Of a stretch of 64,000 nucleotides of DNA, positions 52,566-62,669 are shown piece by piece (the stretch's first letter is position 1; every line of letters starts with the position of its first letter). A program made the position numbers and the translations under genes. The stretch covers positions 153,165,967 to 153,229,966 of the forward strand of contig NC_134644.1 of NCBI RefSeq assembly GCF_030463565.1. The letters run 5' to 3'. Origin of the DNA: Pelecanus crispus. Its lineage: Eukaryota > Chordata > Aves > Pelecaniformes > Pelecanidae. The notes beneath the pieces were generated by a model that did no database searches, had not been told where the DNA came from, and saw only the letters and a program-made list of their open reading frames with translations.

Positions 52566-55500
52566 GTAAGTACTTGTCAGTACTTTATATTTCTTAGTTT
52601 AGTGTTGAAAAATTTCTCTTCATATTCAGCAGTTGCAGGAACAGACGTACAGCCAATGAACCATCAATTCTTTCAAAGCATAATCATTCATTTTCTTTCA
52701 AAAAGGGCCATTGCCTTTACAGATATGTATGTTGGATGGAACCAGACAGTTCTCTGCACTTTCCAAAGTGTCATCATATTTCTAGAGTATAGTAAATAAA
52801 GGAAGAAGGAGTTTCATTCCTCCGTTTATATATGTGGATATCATGGTTTAACCCCAGCCGGCATCTAAGCATCACACAGCTGCTTGTTTATTCCTCCCCT
52901 CCAGTGGGATGGGGGAGAGAATCAGAAGAATAAAAGTGAGAAAATTCGTGGGTTGACATAAAGACAGTTTAATAGGTAAAGCAAAAGCCGCACATGCAAG
53001 TAAAGCAAAACAAGGAATTCACCCCCTGAGGGCACCATGCTAATGTCTGAGGGATGGTGTACTAGCGAGGTCCTTCCATCTGCCATCTCAGTGGAGGTAA
53101 GGGATGGAGATCCATGAGGCAGCAAAGATGCAAGGGTTATGGATATGTTTAGAAACCACAGAAGTACCTGAGAATGGTTATGTAGGAATTAGGGCTTCTC
53201 CCCCCAGAAAGGTGATGGGATCAATAGCCCAACTGAAGTGCATCTACACCAATGCATGCAGCATGGGCAACAAACAGGAGAAGCTGGAAGCCACTGTGTA
53301 GCAGGAAAACTATGACATAGTTGCCATGACAAAAACATGGCGGGATGACTTGCAGAACTAGAGTGCTGCAATGGATGGCTATAAACTCTTCAGTAGGGAT
53401 AGGCAAGGAAGGAGAGGCAGTGGGGTAGCTCTGTATGTTGGGGAATGTTTTGATTGTCTTGAGCTTAATGATAGTGATGATAGGGTTGAGTGTTTATGGG
53501 TAAGTATCAGGGGGAAGGCCAGCAAGACAGACATCACAGTGGGAGTCTATTATAGACCACCTAACCAGGATGAAGAGGCATACAGAATATTCTATAAGCA
53601 GATGGGAGAAGTCTCACAATTGCTAGCCCTTGTTCTTGTGGGGGACTTCAACTTACTAGGTGTCTGCTGGAAATATAATACAGCAGAAAGGAAACAGTCT
53701 AGGAGGTTCCTGGAGTGTGTGGAAGATAACTTCCTGACACAGCTGGTGAGTGAGCCAACTAGGGAAGGCACCCCACTGGACCTGTTGTTCTCAAACAGAG
53801 AAGGACTTGTGGGTGATGTGATTGTTGGAGGCTGTCTTGGGCATGGCGATCATGAAATGATAGAGTTTTTGATTCTTGGAGAAGTAAGGGGTAGGGGGGA
53901 GCAGAACTGCTACCTTGGACAGATACTGGCTGCCCATGGCTTGGATAGGTGTACTCTTCACTGGGTAAAAAACTGGCTGGATGGCTGGGCCCAATGAGTT
54001 GCAGTGAATGGAGTTAAATCCAGTTGGTGGCTGGTCACAAGTGGTGTTCCTCAGGCCTCAGTACTGGAGCTCGTTCTGTTTAATATCTTTATCAATGATC
54101 TGGACGAGGGGATTGAGTACACACTCAGTAAGTTTGCAGATGACACCAGGTGGGGTGGGAGTGTCAATCTGCCTGAGGGTAGGAAGGTCCTGCAGAGAGA
54201 TCTGGACAGGCTGGATCAATGGGCCGAGGCCAATTGTATGAGGTTCAACAAGGCCAAGTGCCGGGTCCTGCATGTTGGTCACAATAACCCCATGCAGCAC
54301 TACAGGCTTGGGGAAGAGTTGCTGGAAAGCTGCCTAGTGGAAAAGAACCTGGAGGTGTTGGTAGACAGCTGGCTAAACATGAGCCAGAAGTGTGCCCAGG
54401 TGGCCAAGAAGGCCAACAGCATCCTGGCTTGTATCAGACATAGTGTGGCCAGCAGGAGCAGGGAAGTGATTGTCCCCCTGTACTCAGCACTGGTGAGGCT
54501 GCACCTCAAATACCATGTCCAGTTTTAAGCCCCTCACTACAAGAAAGACATGGAAGTGCTGGAGCATGTCCAAAGAAAGGCAACGAAGCTGGTGAAGGGT
54601 CTAGAGACCAAGTCTTATGAGGAGCAGCTGACGGAACTGGGTTTGTTTAGCCTGAAGAAAAGGAGGCTGAGGGGAGACCTCATTGCTTTCTACAACTACC
54701 TTAAAGGAGGTTGTAATGAGGTAGGTGTTGGTCTCTTCTCCCAAGTAAAAAGGGATAGGACAAGAGGAAATGGGCTCAAGCTGCGCCAGGGGAGGTTTAC
54801 ATTGGATATTAGGAAAAATTGCTTCACAGAAAGAGTAGTCAAGCACTGGAACAGGCTGCCCAGGGAAGTGGTTGAGTCCCCATCCCTGGAGGTAGTTAAA
54901 AGACTTGTAGATGTGGTGCTTAGGGACATGGTTTAGTGGTGGACTTGGCAGTGTTAGGTTAATGGTAGGACCTGAATATCTTAAAGGTCTTTTCCAACAA
55001 AAACAATTCTATGATTCTAATTCATTCAATCCTTTCCATCAGCAGGCAGGGGTTCAGCCATCTCCAGGAAAGCAGGACCCCATCATGCATAGTGGTTACT
55101 TGGGAAGACAAATGCCATCACTCCAAACATCTCCCCCTTCCTTCTTCTTCCCCCAGCTTTATCTGCTGATCATGATGTCATATGGTATGGGATATCCCTT
55201 CAGTCAGTTGGGGTCAGCTGTCCCAGCTGTATCCCCTCCCAGCTTCTTCTGCACCCACAACCTACTCGCTGGTAAGGTGGTGTGAGAAACAGAAAAAGCT
55301 TTGACTCTGTGTAAGTGCAGCTCAGCAATAACTTAAAGCATCCCTGTGTTATCAACACTGTTTCCAGCACAAATCCAAAACATAGCCCCATAGTAGCTAC
55401 TGTGAAGAAAATTAACTCTATCCCAGCCAAAACCAGCACAGTGGGGAAGACTGGAACCTTAAAACTGGAAACTCACAGTGCTGACATTTGTGAAGCACCG

Positions 55501-58500
55501 CTTTTATAGTCAAAATGTCACCGTGACACTGATGTAAGAGATGCCTACCTTTCTTCAGCTGAGTATGTGAGGAGCTTATGAAAAAAGCATGGCTGTGTAT
55601 ACATGAAATAATAACACGTTGCCAAAATCTCAAGGTTTTTCTAGCAGGAGCAGCTGTGTCATACAGAACCATAGAGTAATTAGGTTGGAAGGGATGACTG
55701 GAGGCCATCTAGACCAACCTCATGTTCAAAACAGGGCCAACTTCAGAGTCAGATCAGATTGCTCAGTCTTGTCTGTGAATACTTCTAAGGCTGGAGATTC
55801 CACTTTGGAGTGTCTGACCTGTGTGATGCTGTGCGGGCACAGGAAAGCTGTCCAGTTTGATAGCTTGCAAGATCAGACTTAAAACATTTTCCAAAAGCAT
55901 ATAACCCTTTGATACTTTCAAGATAAAAAGATTTCAAAGGGATGCTTGACTGTTAGTACGATATGATATATGCTTTTTCTTCTGTCAATTTTTTTCTTAC
56001 TCAGCATTTTCTATTACTTCCTTTTAGAGCTCATAATAACAAGAATTCATTCCCATTTCTCCCCATCCCGCCAAAATTCATCTAGCCAAAAGCGATTCCA
56101 AAGAGTAAGGTTATTAAGGTGAGCAATGCAATAAGTGTGTTGCTTGAAATTACAAGCAAACAGAACAGGACATACAAACTTTGGCAGATTCTCAGTCTCA
56201 CTTTTGCATACATGACATATTAAACCTCTCAGTTGGCTTCTTCAGCCAGACCACATTCTCTATGACACACTGCTAAACCATTGCAGGTTCAGCTTAGACA
56301 GTCTTGTGGCAGACTGGTGGTCCCAGTGTGTCAATGGACGTTCATTTGGTTGGGACTGAACAATGAAGGAGAAGGAAGATGTAGTACACAGCATGCTTGA
56401 GGCATGGGAGCACTTAAGGCAAATGTAAACTGCTAATGAAATTAGCTGAAATGAAGTCAAACTGCTGGTCAAATTCTGTCATACTTCAGATGGTGGTATT
56501 TTGTATCGTATATCCAAATATCTAACTCTTTCATGGGATAAAAATTAAATTATTGTCCAGTTTTATCTTAAGAAAGAGTAGAGAAATTGAGAATCTGTAT
56601 GGCAGACATAAGCCAAAGGTTTCCAGATTGTGTCAGTGGAAAACCTCTTTTCCTAAAGGATGGAGGCTGCCAGCTTCCAATTGTTACCTTTCTAATTGTT
56701 ACTTTTCTAATTGTTACCTGAACTTTCTTCTAGGAAGGTAGGTGCAAAAGCTGTTGGATACACTATAACTGTGCCATCAGCAGATGTATAACAAATCGGA
56801 GTCATACTGGAGAGGTCAGATTCCTATGCAAAAGCAGAGAGGCTTTCATTATCTGGTCAGTTGGTCTAATGTGAGATATGTTGAGGAGATATGTTGCTAC
56901 GCATGCGGAGGGGCCTTTACACCTCATATAAACCCTGCTGCTGCACATCTAGCAAAACAGTATGCAAAATGGTCCTGGTCCCCTTGGATATGGTCCTTCA
57001 GAGAACAAGGGTTAAGGAGAGCTGGTTGATATTCAGAACTCACCTCCTCAAAGCTCAAGAATGGTTCATCCCAACTAAATGAAGCAAAGGCAGCAGGAAG
57101 CCAGCATGGATGAGCAAGGAGCTCCTGACAAAACTAAAACGTAAAAAAGAAGCATAGGGGAGGTAGAAGCAGGGACAGGGGCCCAGGAGGAATGTAGAGA
57201 TGCTGTGTGATTGTATAGGGATGGGGTCGGGAAAGCCAAAGCCTACCTGGAGCTGGATGAGGTGAGGCAGGCAAAGAGCAGCACAAAGGGCTTCTACAGG
57301 TCTATCAGCAGCAGAAGAAAGAGATGGGGAAATGTGGGTCCACTGCTAAGTGCAGTAAGGGTCCTGGTGACGAAGGGCATGGAAAAGCCCAAAGTACTCA
57401 GTGTCACCTTCAGCTCTGCCTTTACTAGGAAAAGCACCCTTCAGGAATCTCCGGGCTCTGAGACCAGAGGGCAAGTCTGGAGCAAGGAAGACTTACCCTT
57501 GGTGGAGGAGGATCAGGCCAGGGAACATTTAAACAAAGTAAGTCCATGGGACCTGAAGGGAGGCAGGCATGGGTGCTGAGGGGGCTGGCTGATGTCATTG
57601 TGAGGCTACTCTTGATTATCTTTGAAAGGCCCTGGTGTCTGGGAGAGGTTCCTGAAGAGTGGAAGAAAGTAACTGTCACTCCCATCTTCAAGAAGGGCAA
57701 GGAGGAGGATCCAGGGAACTACAGTCTGGTCAGCCTCACCTTGATCCCTGGGAAGGTGATGGAGCAACTAATCCTGGAAACCATTTCCAAATATGTGAAG
57801 GCCAAGAAGGCTATTAGGAGTATTCAGCATGGAATTACAAAGGCTAAGTCATGCTTGACCAACCTAAGAGCCTTCTATGATACAAACACTGGATTGTTGG
57901 ATGAAGGGAGAACAGTGGATGCTGATTGTGCATTTAAGGCTTCTGTCCTGGTTTTGGCTGGGATAGAGTTAATTTTCTTCCTAGTAGCTGGCATAGTGCT
58001 GTGTTTTGGATTTAGTAGGAGAAGAATGCTGGTAACACACTGATGTTTTTAGTTGTTGCTAAGTACTGTTTATGCTAGTCAAGGACTTTTCAGCTTCCCA
58101 TGCTCTGCCAGGTGCACAAGGAGTTTGGAGTGGGCACAGCCAAGATAGTTGATCCAAACTGATCAAAGGAGTGTGCCACACCATATGACGTCATGCTCAG
58201 TATATAAACTGGGGGGAGTTGGCCAGGAGGCTGCAATCACTGCTTGGGGACTGGCTGGGTGTTGGTCAGCAGGTGGTGAGCAGTTGCATCACTTGGGGTT
58301 ATTTTTCCCCAGGTTTTGTTCTCTCTCTCGTTGTTCTCCTTTTCATTACAATATTTATGGCTATTATTATTATTATTATTATTTTATTTAAATTATTAAA
58401 CTGTTCTTAACCCACAAGTTTTCTTCCTTTTGCCCTTCCAATTCTCTCCCCCATCCCATTGGGGTAGGGGGAATGAACGAGCAGCTGTGTGATGCTTGGT

Positions 58501-61500
58501 TGTCAACAGGGGCTAAACCACGGCAGCTTCCAACACTGTCTTCCACAACATCCTCATTAACAAACTGGTGAAGCATAGGCTAGATAAATGGAGAGTGCTA
58601 TGAACTGAAAACTAGCTGAACTGCTGGACCCAAAAGGTTCTGATGACACAAAGTCACTTTTGATGTCCCCCAGCAGTAGATACTGGAGTGTATACTGTTT
58701 AACCTCTTCATTAAAGACCTGAACAGAGGAACAGACTATAGCCACACAAGTATGCAGATAATATAAAACTGGGAAGAGTGGCTGAAACACCAGGGGATAG
58801 TGTTGCCATTCAGAGCGACTTGAAAAGGCTAGAGAACTGGGCTGACAGGAATCTCACAATGTTCAGCAAAGGCAAATGCCATATCTTGCAGTGCTTGGGA
58901 AGGAATAACCCCATGCACTATACATCTTGGGGGCCAGCCAGCTGGGAGGCAGCTTTGCAGAAAAAGACCCTGGGAGTTCTGATGGACACTGAGTTGACCA
59001 CAAGCCTGCAATGTGCCCTTATGGCAAACAAAGGGCTATCCTGCTCTGCATTAGGCAGTGTTGCCAGCAGGCTGAGGGAGGTCATCCTTCCCCTCTGCTC
59101 AGCACTGGTGAGACCCCTATGGAATGCTGTGCCCAGTGCTGGGCTCACCAATACAAGAGAGACATGCATGTACTGGAGTGAGTTGAGTAAAGGGTCAAGA
59201 AGATGATTAAAGGACTGGAGCATCTGTCATACGAGGGGAGGCTAAGAGAACTGGGGCTGTTCAGGCTGGGGAAGAGAAAGCTCCGGAGGATCTCATCAGT
59301 GTGTATAAATACTTGATGGGGGTGGTGGGTGTAAGAAAGAGGAGCCAGAATCTTCTCAGTGTTGGCCAGTGCAGGGACAAGAGGCAATGGGCACAAATTA
59401 AAGGAAATACCATTTCAACAAAATAATTTTTTTTTTTTACTCTTCAGGTGATCAAACACTAGAACAGGTTTCTGAGACAGGTTGTGAAGTCTCCACCCTT
59501 GGAGATATTAAAAGCTCAACTGAACACAGCCCTAAGCAACTTGCTGTAGCATCAGCTATTCTCTGTGTACAGCTGTGTCTGGTTTTGCCTGTGTTTCTAT
59601 CCTTTGTACCTTGAGGACAGACCCTTATCATGACCTGCCTTGGGTGTGACCCAAGTCAGGGCAAAGAAGGAGCTTAGTTCCGCCATCCATGGACAGAAAG
59701 CCTGAGCCTGACCCTGTCTGGCTGATTCATGAGTCCCGTATTATGAATTTGCTCTCTTTATGTGCAGTGTTCACTCCTGTGGAGAGCTGGTTGACTCTTC
59801 CAAACCTGAAAATTATGCCATCATCAGATTGCTTCTAGATCCCCAAGGAAGGCTAGTCACATTAAAATGTAAAATCTAACCTTAACAGATTTTTCATAAC
59901 AAGCCTCAGGCCCACTCATCTCAGGAGTATAGAAAGCTGGCTGGATGAGCAGGACAAACTCAATGACTTCTTGGGATATTTATTTTTGGTATGAACAGTA
60001 AAGTTCTTCATGACTTGTGCCACTGTTTCAAACTGAGTTCCTAATGCAGTTTTTCCTTGCCTATACATTGCTTCTGATTAGGGATAGAATGTACTGAGAT
60101 GGATTGGAACAGGATAATATCAAGGAAAGGCTAACAGGCTGAAAACAGGTGGCATGCTTTGTGCACCTTATTTTTCCAATGAGCATCTAACAGAAGTGCC
60201 TGGCTTCTGTAAGGTGGTTAGAAGAGCCACAGGGAAGAGCTACATATCCCCCTGATGTGGTCAGAAGGCAGGGCTGGATGATTCAGTCTTCCTACAGTGT
60301 TCCTACATGCAGAGCAGAAAGTTCCCTGCCAGTATGAAATACTGGTCCCAGCAGTGTGTCCAATTTAGTCCCTCTCATTCAGCATTTTAATCCACAAGCA
60401 GTGCAAGACATCACCTCTCCTAAGCAAAGGCACCTACTAGAGGAGGAGAGGTGGCTTTGTCTGCATGGTAACCTTGTGGTCAGAGCACCTGCCTAGGTGG
60501 GTGTGGAAGCACTGCTGATCATGTACTGAGCCACAACCAAAGGGACAGACACACTCTGCTCTGCTGTTTTACTCTGAAGGAAGGACCCTCCAACAGATGA
60601 TCTGAGCAGATTCATGGGAGTGGGAATATATTAAACCATTATAGTCAGATTACCTAAATATTTGTCTATCAGAGCCATTGAGAAGGTAAGTTTTTAACAG
60701 TTCAAGTTGTGGTACAGTCTCCCAAGAGAAATGGTGAAAATGCCATCTGAAACATTTATAAATAGACAATAAATATATTGTTATGAGCATAGCATATGTA
60801 AACACTGGATGGACTAGACAATTTGTGGACCTTTGTAAATCTGAATGTCCAATGGGGAAAATATTAAGAAAGGAGGGAATCAGTACTATAATCAACTCTT
60901 TTTTTCCCCTTTTCTTGTGCAGAGGAATGAGAACAGCTTTATCATTGGTACAAGAGAGCATATTGCAAAGACTGATACTTTCAAGATCTCTTTGTTTAAG
61001 CATGACTGCATGTTGCAGCCAGAGCTTACTCTCTCCACGACATGGATCCAGCTTGGAGTCATCACCTTCTTCTTAATAATTTTTGGGTTATTCTCTGGCC
61101 TCCTGACCCAACTTAAAATACTCGTGTCAACTTCATTTTATCCTGACACTGAGATGAAACGGATACATTATTTACATGCAAAATTACTCAAGAAAAGAGC
61201 AAAGCTACAAGATAAAACTGGGAAGAAAATGTTTGCTAGAACGGTAAGCCATCAGCTCTAGGGAAAAAACAAAAATCTCCTTCTCTCAGGCTAGTAGCTG
61301 TCGTGGTTTAGCCCCAGCAAGCAACTAAGCACCACGCAGCCGCTCTCTCACTTCCCCTACCCCGATGGGATGGGGGAGAGAACCAGAGGAGTAAGAGTGA
61401 GAAACACTCCTGGGTTCAGATAAGAACAGTTTAATAATTGAAATAAAGTAAGATAGTAATGATAATAATAACAATATAATAATGATGATGATAATAATAA

Positions 61501-62669
61501 TAATATACAAAGCGAGTGATGCACAATGCAACTGCTCACCACCTGCTGAACAACACCCAGACAGTTCCAGAGCAGCAATTGCTGTCCCCCAGCCAACCTC
61601 TTCCCCCCCCCCCCCCCCCCCCAGTTTATATACTGAGCATGACGTTATATGGTATGGAATAGCCCTTTGGTCAGTTTGGATTAACTATTTTGGCTGTGCC
61701 ACCTCCCAGTTTCTTGTGCACCTGGCAGAGCATGGGAAGATAAAAAGTCCTTGACTAGCATAAGGAGTACTTAGCAACAACTAAAACATCAGCGTGTTAT
61801 CAGCATTCTTCTCCTACTAAATCCAAACCACAGCACTATACCAGCTACTAGGAAGAAAATTAACTCTATCCCAGCCAAAACCAGGACAGTAGCCAGATCC
61901 AGGAAATACTTAAACACTTGTTAATTTCAATTATGTGCTAATAGACTTTCCCCAGTGCTCTCTTGCACAGGGGCTGGAGACAAGATGCCTATTGGTAAGA
62001 TTAGATCATATAATTGTTTTGTTCTGTCCTTCCACACACATGCATCAGACATGACAGGGGTACACGCAGATGACTGTGTGCTGGCACGAAATACTCCTCA
62101 GACTTAGAGCTCTCCAGAGAAGAAACTTGTTTTCATGAGTGTATGAAAAGTACCTCCAGCAGAATGAGTATTCCTGAAATCTAGACAGCAAATGTTAGGC
62201 ATTTGTGAGCAGCCTCTTAATGTTGAGAAACATGTTCAGTTGTTGCTTAACAAAATGGAAGGTGATATATTTCTGTTTAAAAACACAGTGGGAGTGTAAC
62301 TGCAAATACCATTAGGAATCAGAACTTTTTGCTTGCAAAAACATTCACCCTGTATATGTATGTATATGTGGACTAATGGAAATATAAACATACATGCATA
62401 TATTTATGGCAAATCCAGATACATAGCTGCAGACACATAGAGTTTGGTTTGGTTTGGTTTGGTTTGGTTTGGTTTGGTTTTGGTTTTTTAATAGCCTTCA
62501 ATACTGACTATATAGGATGTTAGTGACTAGGCAATCTCTAACTCAGTAAAACCATGATCATAACATTGTATTTCTGTCTTTTCAGGTCAGGTTTTGGTTT
62601 CCAATACTCAAGGCAAGAGAGGCCATGAGGAAGAAAGAAAGGAGTGTGGCAAATGATAACTCGGTGTGA
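51503..62669 (+). CDS. DCSTAMP: DCSTAMP: dendrocyte expressed seven transmembrane protein
   Basis: DC-STAMP is a multipass membrane protein required for fusion of osteoclast and macrophage precursors. Coding sequence is join(51540..52565, 60923..61243, 62586..62669), 1431 nt, 476 residues; human is about 470. All junctions are GT-AG and phase 0. Hydrophobic segments lie at about residues 27-49, 56-76, 82-112, 203-230, 293-326 and 383-410. The DC-STAMP family core is clear: [15 protein letters not shown] (92-106), RPCLLPLN (262-269), [20 protein letters not shown] (295-314), [11 protein letters not shown] (406-416) and [10 protein letters not shown] (425-434). N186-D-T is a glycosylation sequon. 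Position after RIMS2 matches the conserved gene order and argues against the paralogue OCSTAMP. Introns carry many transposons but the reading frame is intact. Confidence 0.95.
52839..55440 (-). mobile_element. Solo LTR of an ERVL-like avian endogenous retrovirus, split by a CR1
   Basis: The two parts, 52839-53021 and 55025-55440, make about 599 bases without the CR1 and its duplicated target. On the minus strand it starts TGTGCTGGTTTTGGCTGGGA and ends CCATGATA (expected ending TGACA, decayed). Flanks GTGGA (52834-52838) and GTGGG (55441-55445) are a 5-bp target duplication with one mismatch, which points to an old insertion. No viral coding region is present. It lies in the first DCSTAMP coding intron. 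Confidence 0.88.
53022..55018 (+). mobile_element. CR1 LINE with endonuclease and reverse-transcriptase pieces, internally deleted, nested in LTR
   Basis: About 2 kb, flanked by AATTCA at 53016-53021 and 55019-55024, which looks like a target duplication. The open frame at 53371-53997 (208 codons) carries an AP-type endonuclease: [11 protein letters not shown] (residues 91-94), GDHEMIEF (159-166). It then jumps directly to a reverse-transcriptase segment ([12 protein letters not shown]), so about a third of the usual ORF2 is missing. The next frame (54004-54528) has TSGVPQ and the catalytic FADD (residues 44-47), then 54550-54936 the C-terminal domain. It ends in CAATTCTATGATTCT. It is the youngest-looking CR1 in the window. 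Confidence 0.93.
55446..56974. other. DCSTAMP intron sequence with one CR1 remnant, otherwise nothing recognised
   Basis: Apart from the CR1 remnant at 55663-55835, it is unique-looking AT-rich intron. No exon-like frame with acceptable splice sites seen. Confidence 0.5.
55663..55835 (-). mobile_element. CR1 LINE 3' remnant, antisense, old
   Basis: ACAGAACCATAGAGTAATTA, then GGTTGGAAGGGATGACTGGA and GGCCATCTAGACCAACC, is the reverse of a diverged CR1 3' end. It extends to about 55835. Confidence 0.82.
57944..58525 (+). mobile_element. Solo LTR of an ERVL-like avian endogenous retrovirus, sense to DCSTAMP
   Basis: 582 bases from TGTCCTGG to CACGGCA, flanked by a perfect 5-bp duplication GCTTC (57939-57943 and 58526-58530). 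It contains TGACGTCA at 58186-58193, TATATAA at 58201-58207, an ATT microsatellite at 58363-58384 and ATTAAA at 58395-58400, which are the usual LTR promoter and polyadenylation parts. There is no gag, pol or env sequence. It interrupts CR1 copy B. Confidence 0.95.
58186..58207 (+). promoter_or_regulatory. CRE-type site and TATA box of the sense LTR
   Basis: The palindrome TGACGTCA (perfect cAMP-response/ATF site) lies 7 bases before TATATAA. The corresponding site in the LTR at 61299 reads TGACGTTA and in the one at 52839 TGATGTCA (+ strand), so only this copy keeps the intact palindrome. Start of transcription would be near 58230. Confidence 0.6.
59553..60922. other. DCSTAMP intron, nothing recognised
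   Basis: Remainder of the intron up to the acceptor at 60922. No repeat or exon recognised beyond the end of CR1 copy B. Confidence 0.5.
60923..61243 (+). CDS. DCSTAMP: DCSTAMP coding exon 2 of 3
   Basis: The acceptor is tttcttgtgcag at 60922 and the donor gtaagc at 61244. It encodes residues 343-449: an extracellular stretch with [11 protein letters not shown], the last membrane segment ([20 protein letters not shown]) and the start of the cytoplasmic tail with ILVSTSFYP and [13 protein letters not shown]. Solo LTRs in opposite orientation lie in the introns on either side. Confidence 0.95.
61299..61888 (-). mobile_element. Solo LTR of an ERVL-like avian endogenous retrovirus, antisense to DCSTAMP
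   Basis: 590 bases, TG...CA ends, perfect 5-bp target duplication GTAGC (61294-61298 and 61889-61893). It is the same family as the LTR at 57944 and visibly similar along its length, in opposite orientation. It contains an ATA/ATAAT microsatellite (61455-61505) and a C20 tract (61603-61622). It inserted only 55 bases downstream of the DCSTAMP exon donor at 61244. There is no viral coding sequence. Confidence 0.96.
61603..61622 (+). repeat. Poly-C tract (C20) inside the antisense LTR
   Basis: Twenty C in a row. The corresponding place in the LTR at 57944 has only six G, so the homopolymer has expanded in this copy, or the length is a sequencing artefact. Confidence 0.85.
62443..62487 (+). repeat. 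Pentanucleotide microsatellite (GTTTG)n
   Basis: About eight units of GTTTG followed by TTTTGG and a T run, in the last DCSTAMP intron, ending about 100 bases before the acceptor at 62585. Confidence 0.93.
62586..62669 (+). CDS. DCSTAMP: DCSTAMP terminal coding exon
   Basis: The acceptor is cttttcag at 62585. It encodes [20 protein letters not shown] and on to NDNSV, with stop TGA at 62667-62669. The motif FWFPILK corresponds to the conserved FWLPVLK at this point in mammalian DC-STAMP, followed by a basic tail. Confidence 0.9.
   Translation, partial: VRFWFPILKAREAMRKKERSVANDNSV

Larger units (their letters stand above)
56975..59552 (+). mobile_element. CR1 LINE copy B (ORF2 region), split by an LTR
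   Basis: Sense CR1 lies at about 56975-57943 and 58526-59552. Motifs: [85 protein letters not shown], then after the LTR decayed pieces of [26 protein letters not shown] and CATCTGTCATACGAGGGGAG. 57015-57789 matches copy A almost base for base, while sequence on either side matches less well. Stops and frameshifts disable the ORF. The 3' terminal repeat is missing. Confidence 0.92.

Noticed and set aside
52566..52799. Open frame continuing past the first DCSTAMP coding exon
   Set aside because: A consensus donor gtaagt follows residue 342 and the family sequence resumes at 60923; the extra 77 codons resemble nothing in the family.
60921..60924. Alternative acceptor two bases downstream (AGAG) for the second DCSTAMP coding exon
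   Set aside because: It would shift the frame; the acceptor at 60922 keeps phase 0 and family alignment.
57944..61888. Possible full-length endogenous retrovirus between two LTRs
   Set aside because: The LTRs are in opposite orientation, each has its own 5-bp target duplication, and the sequence between them contains a host exon and CR1, with no viral genes.
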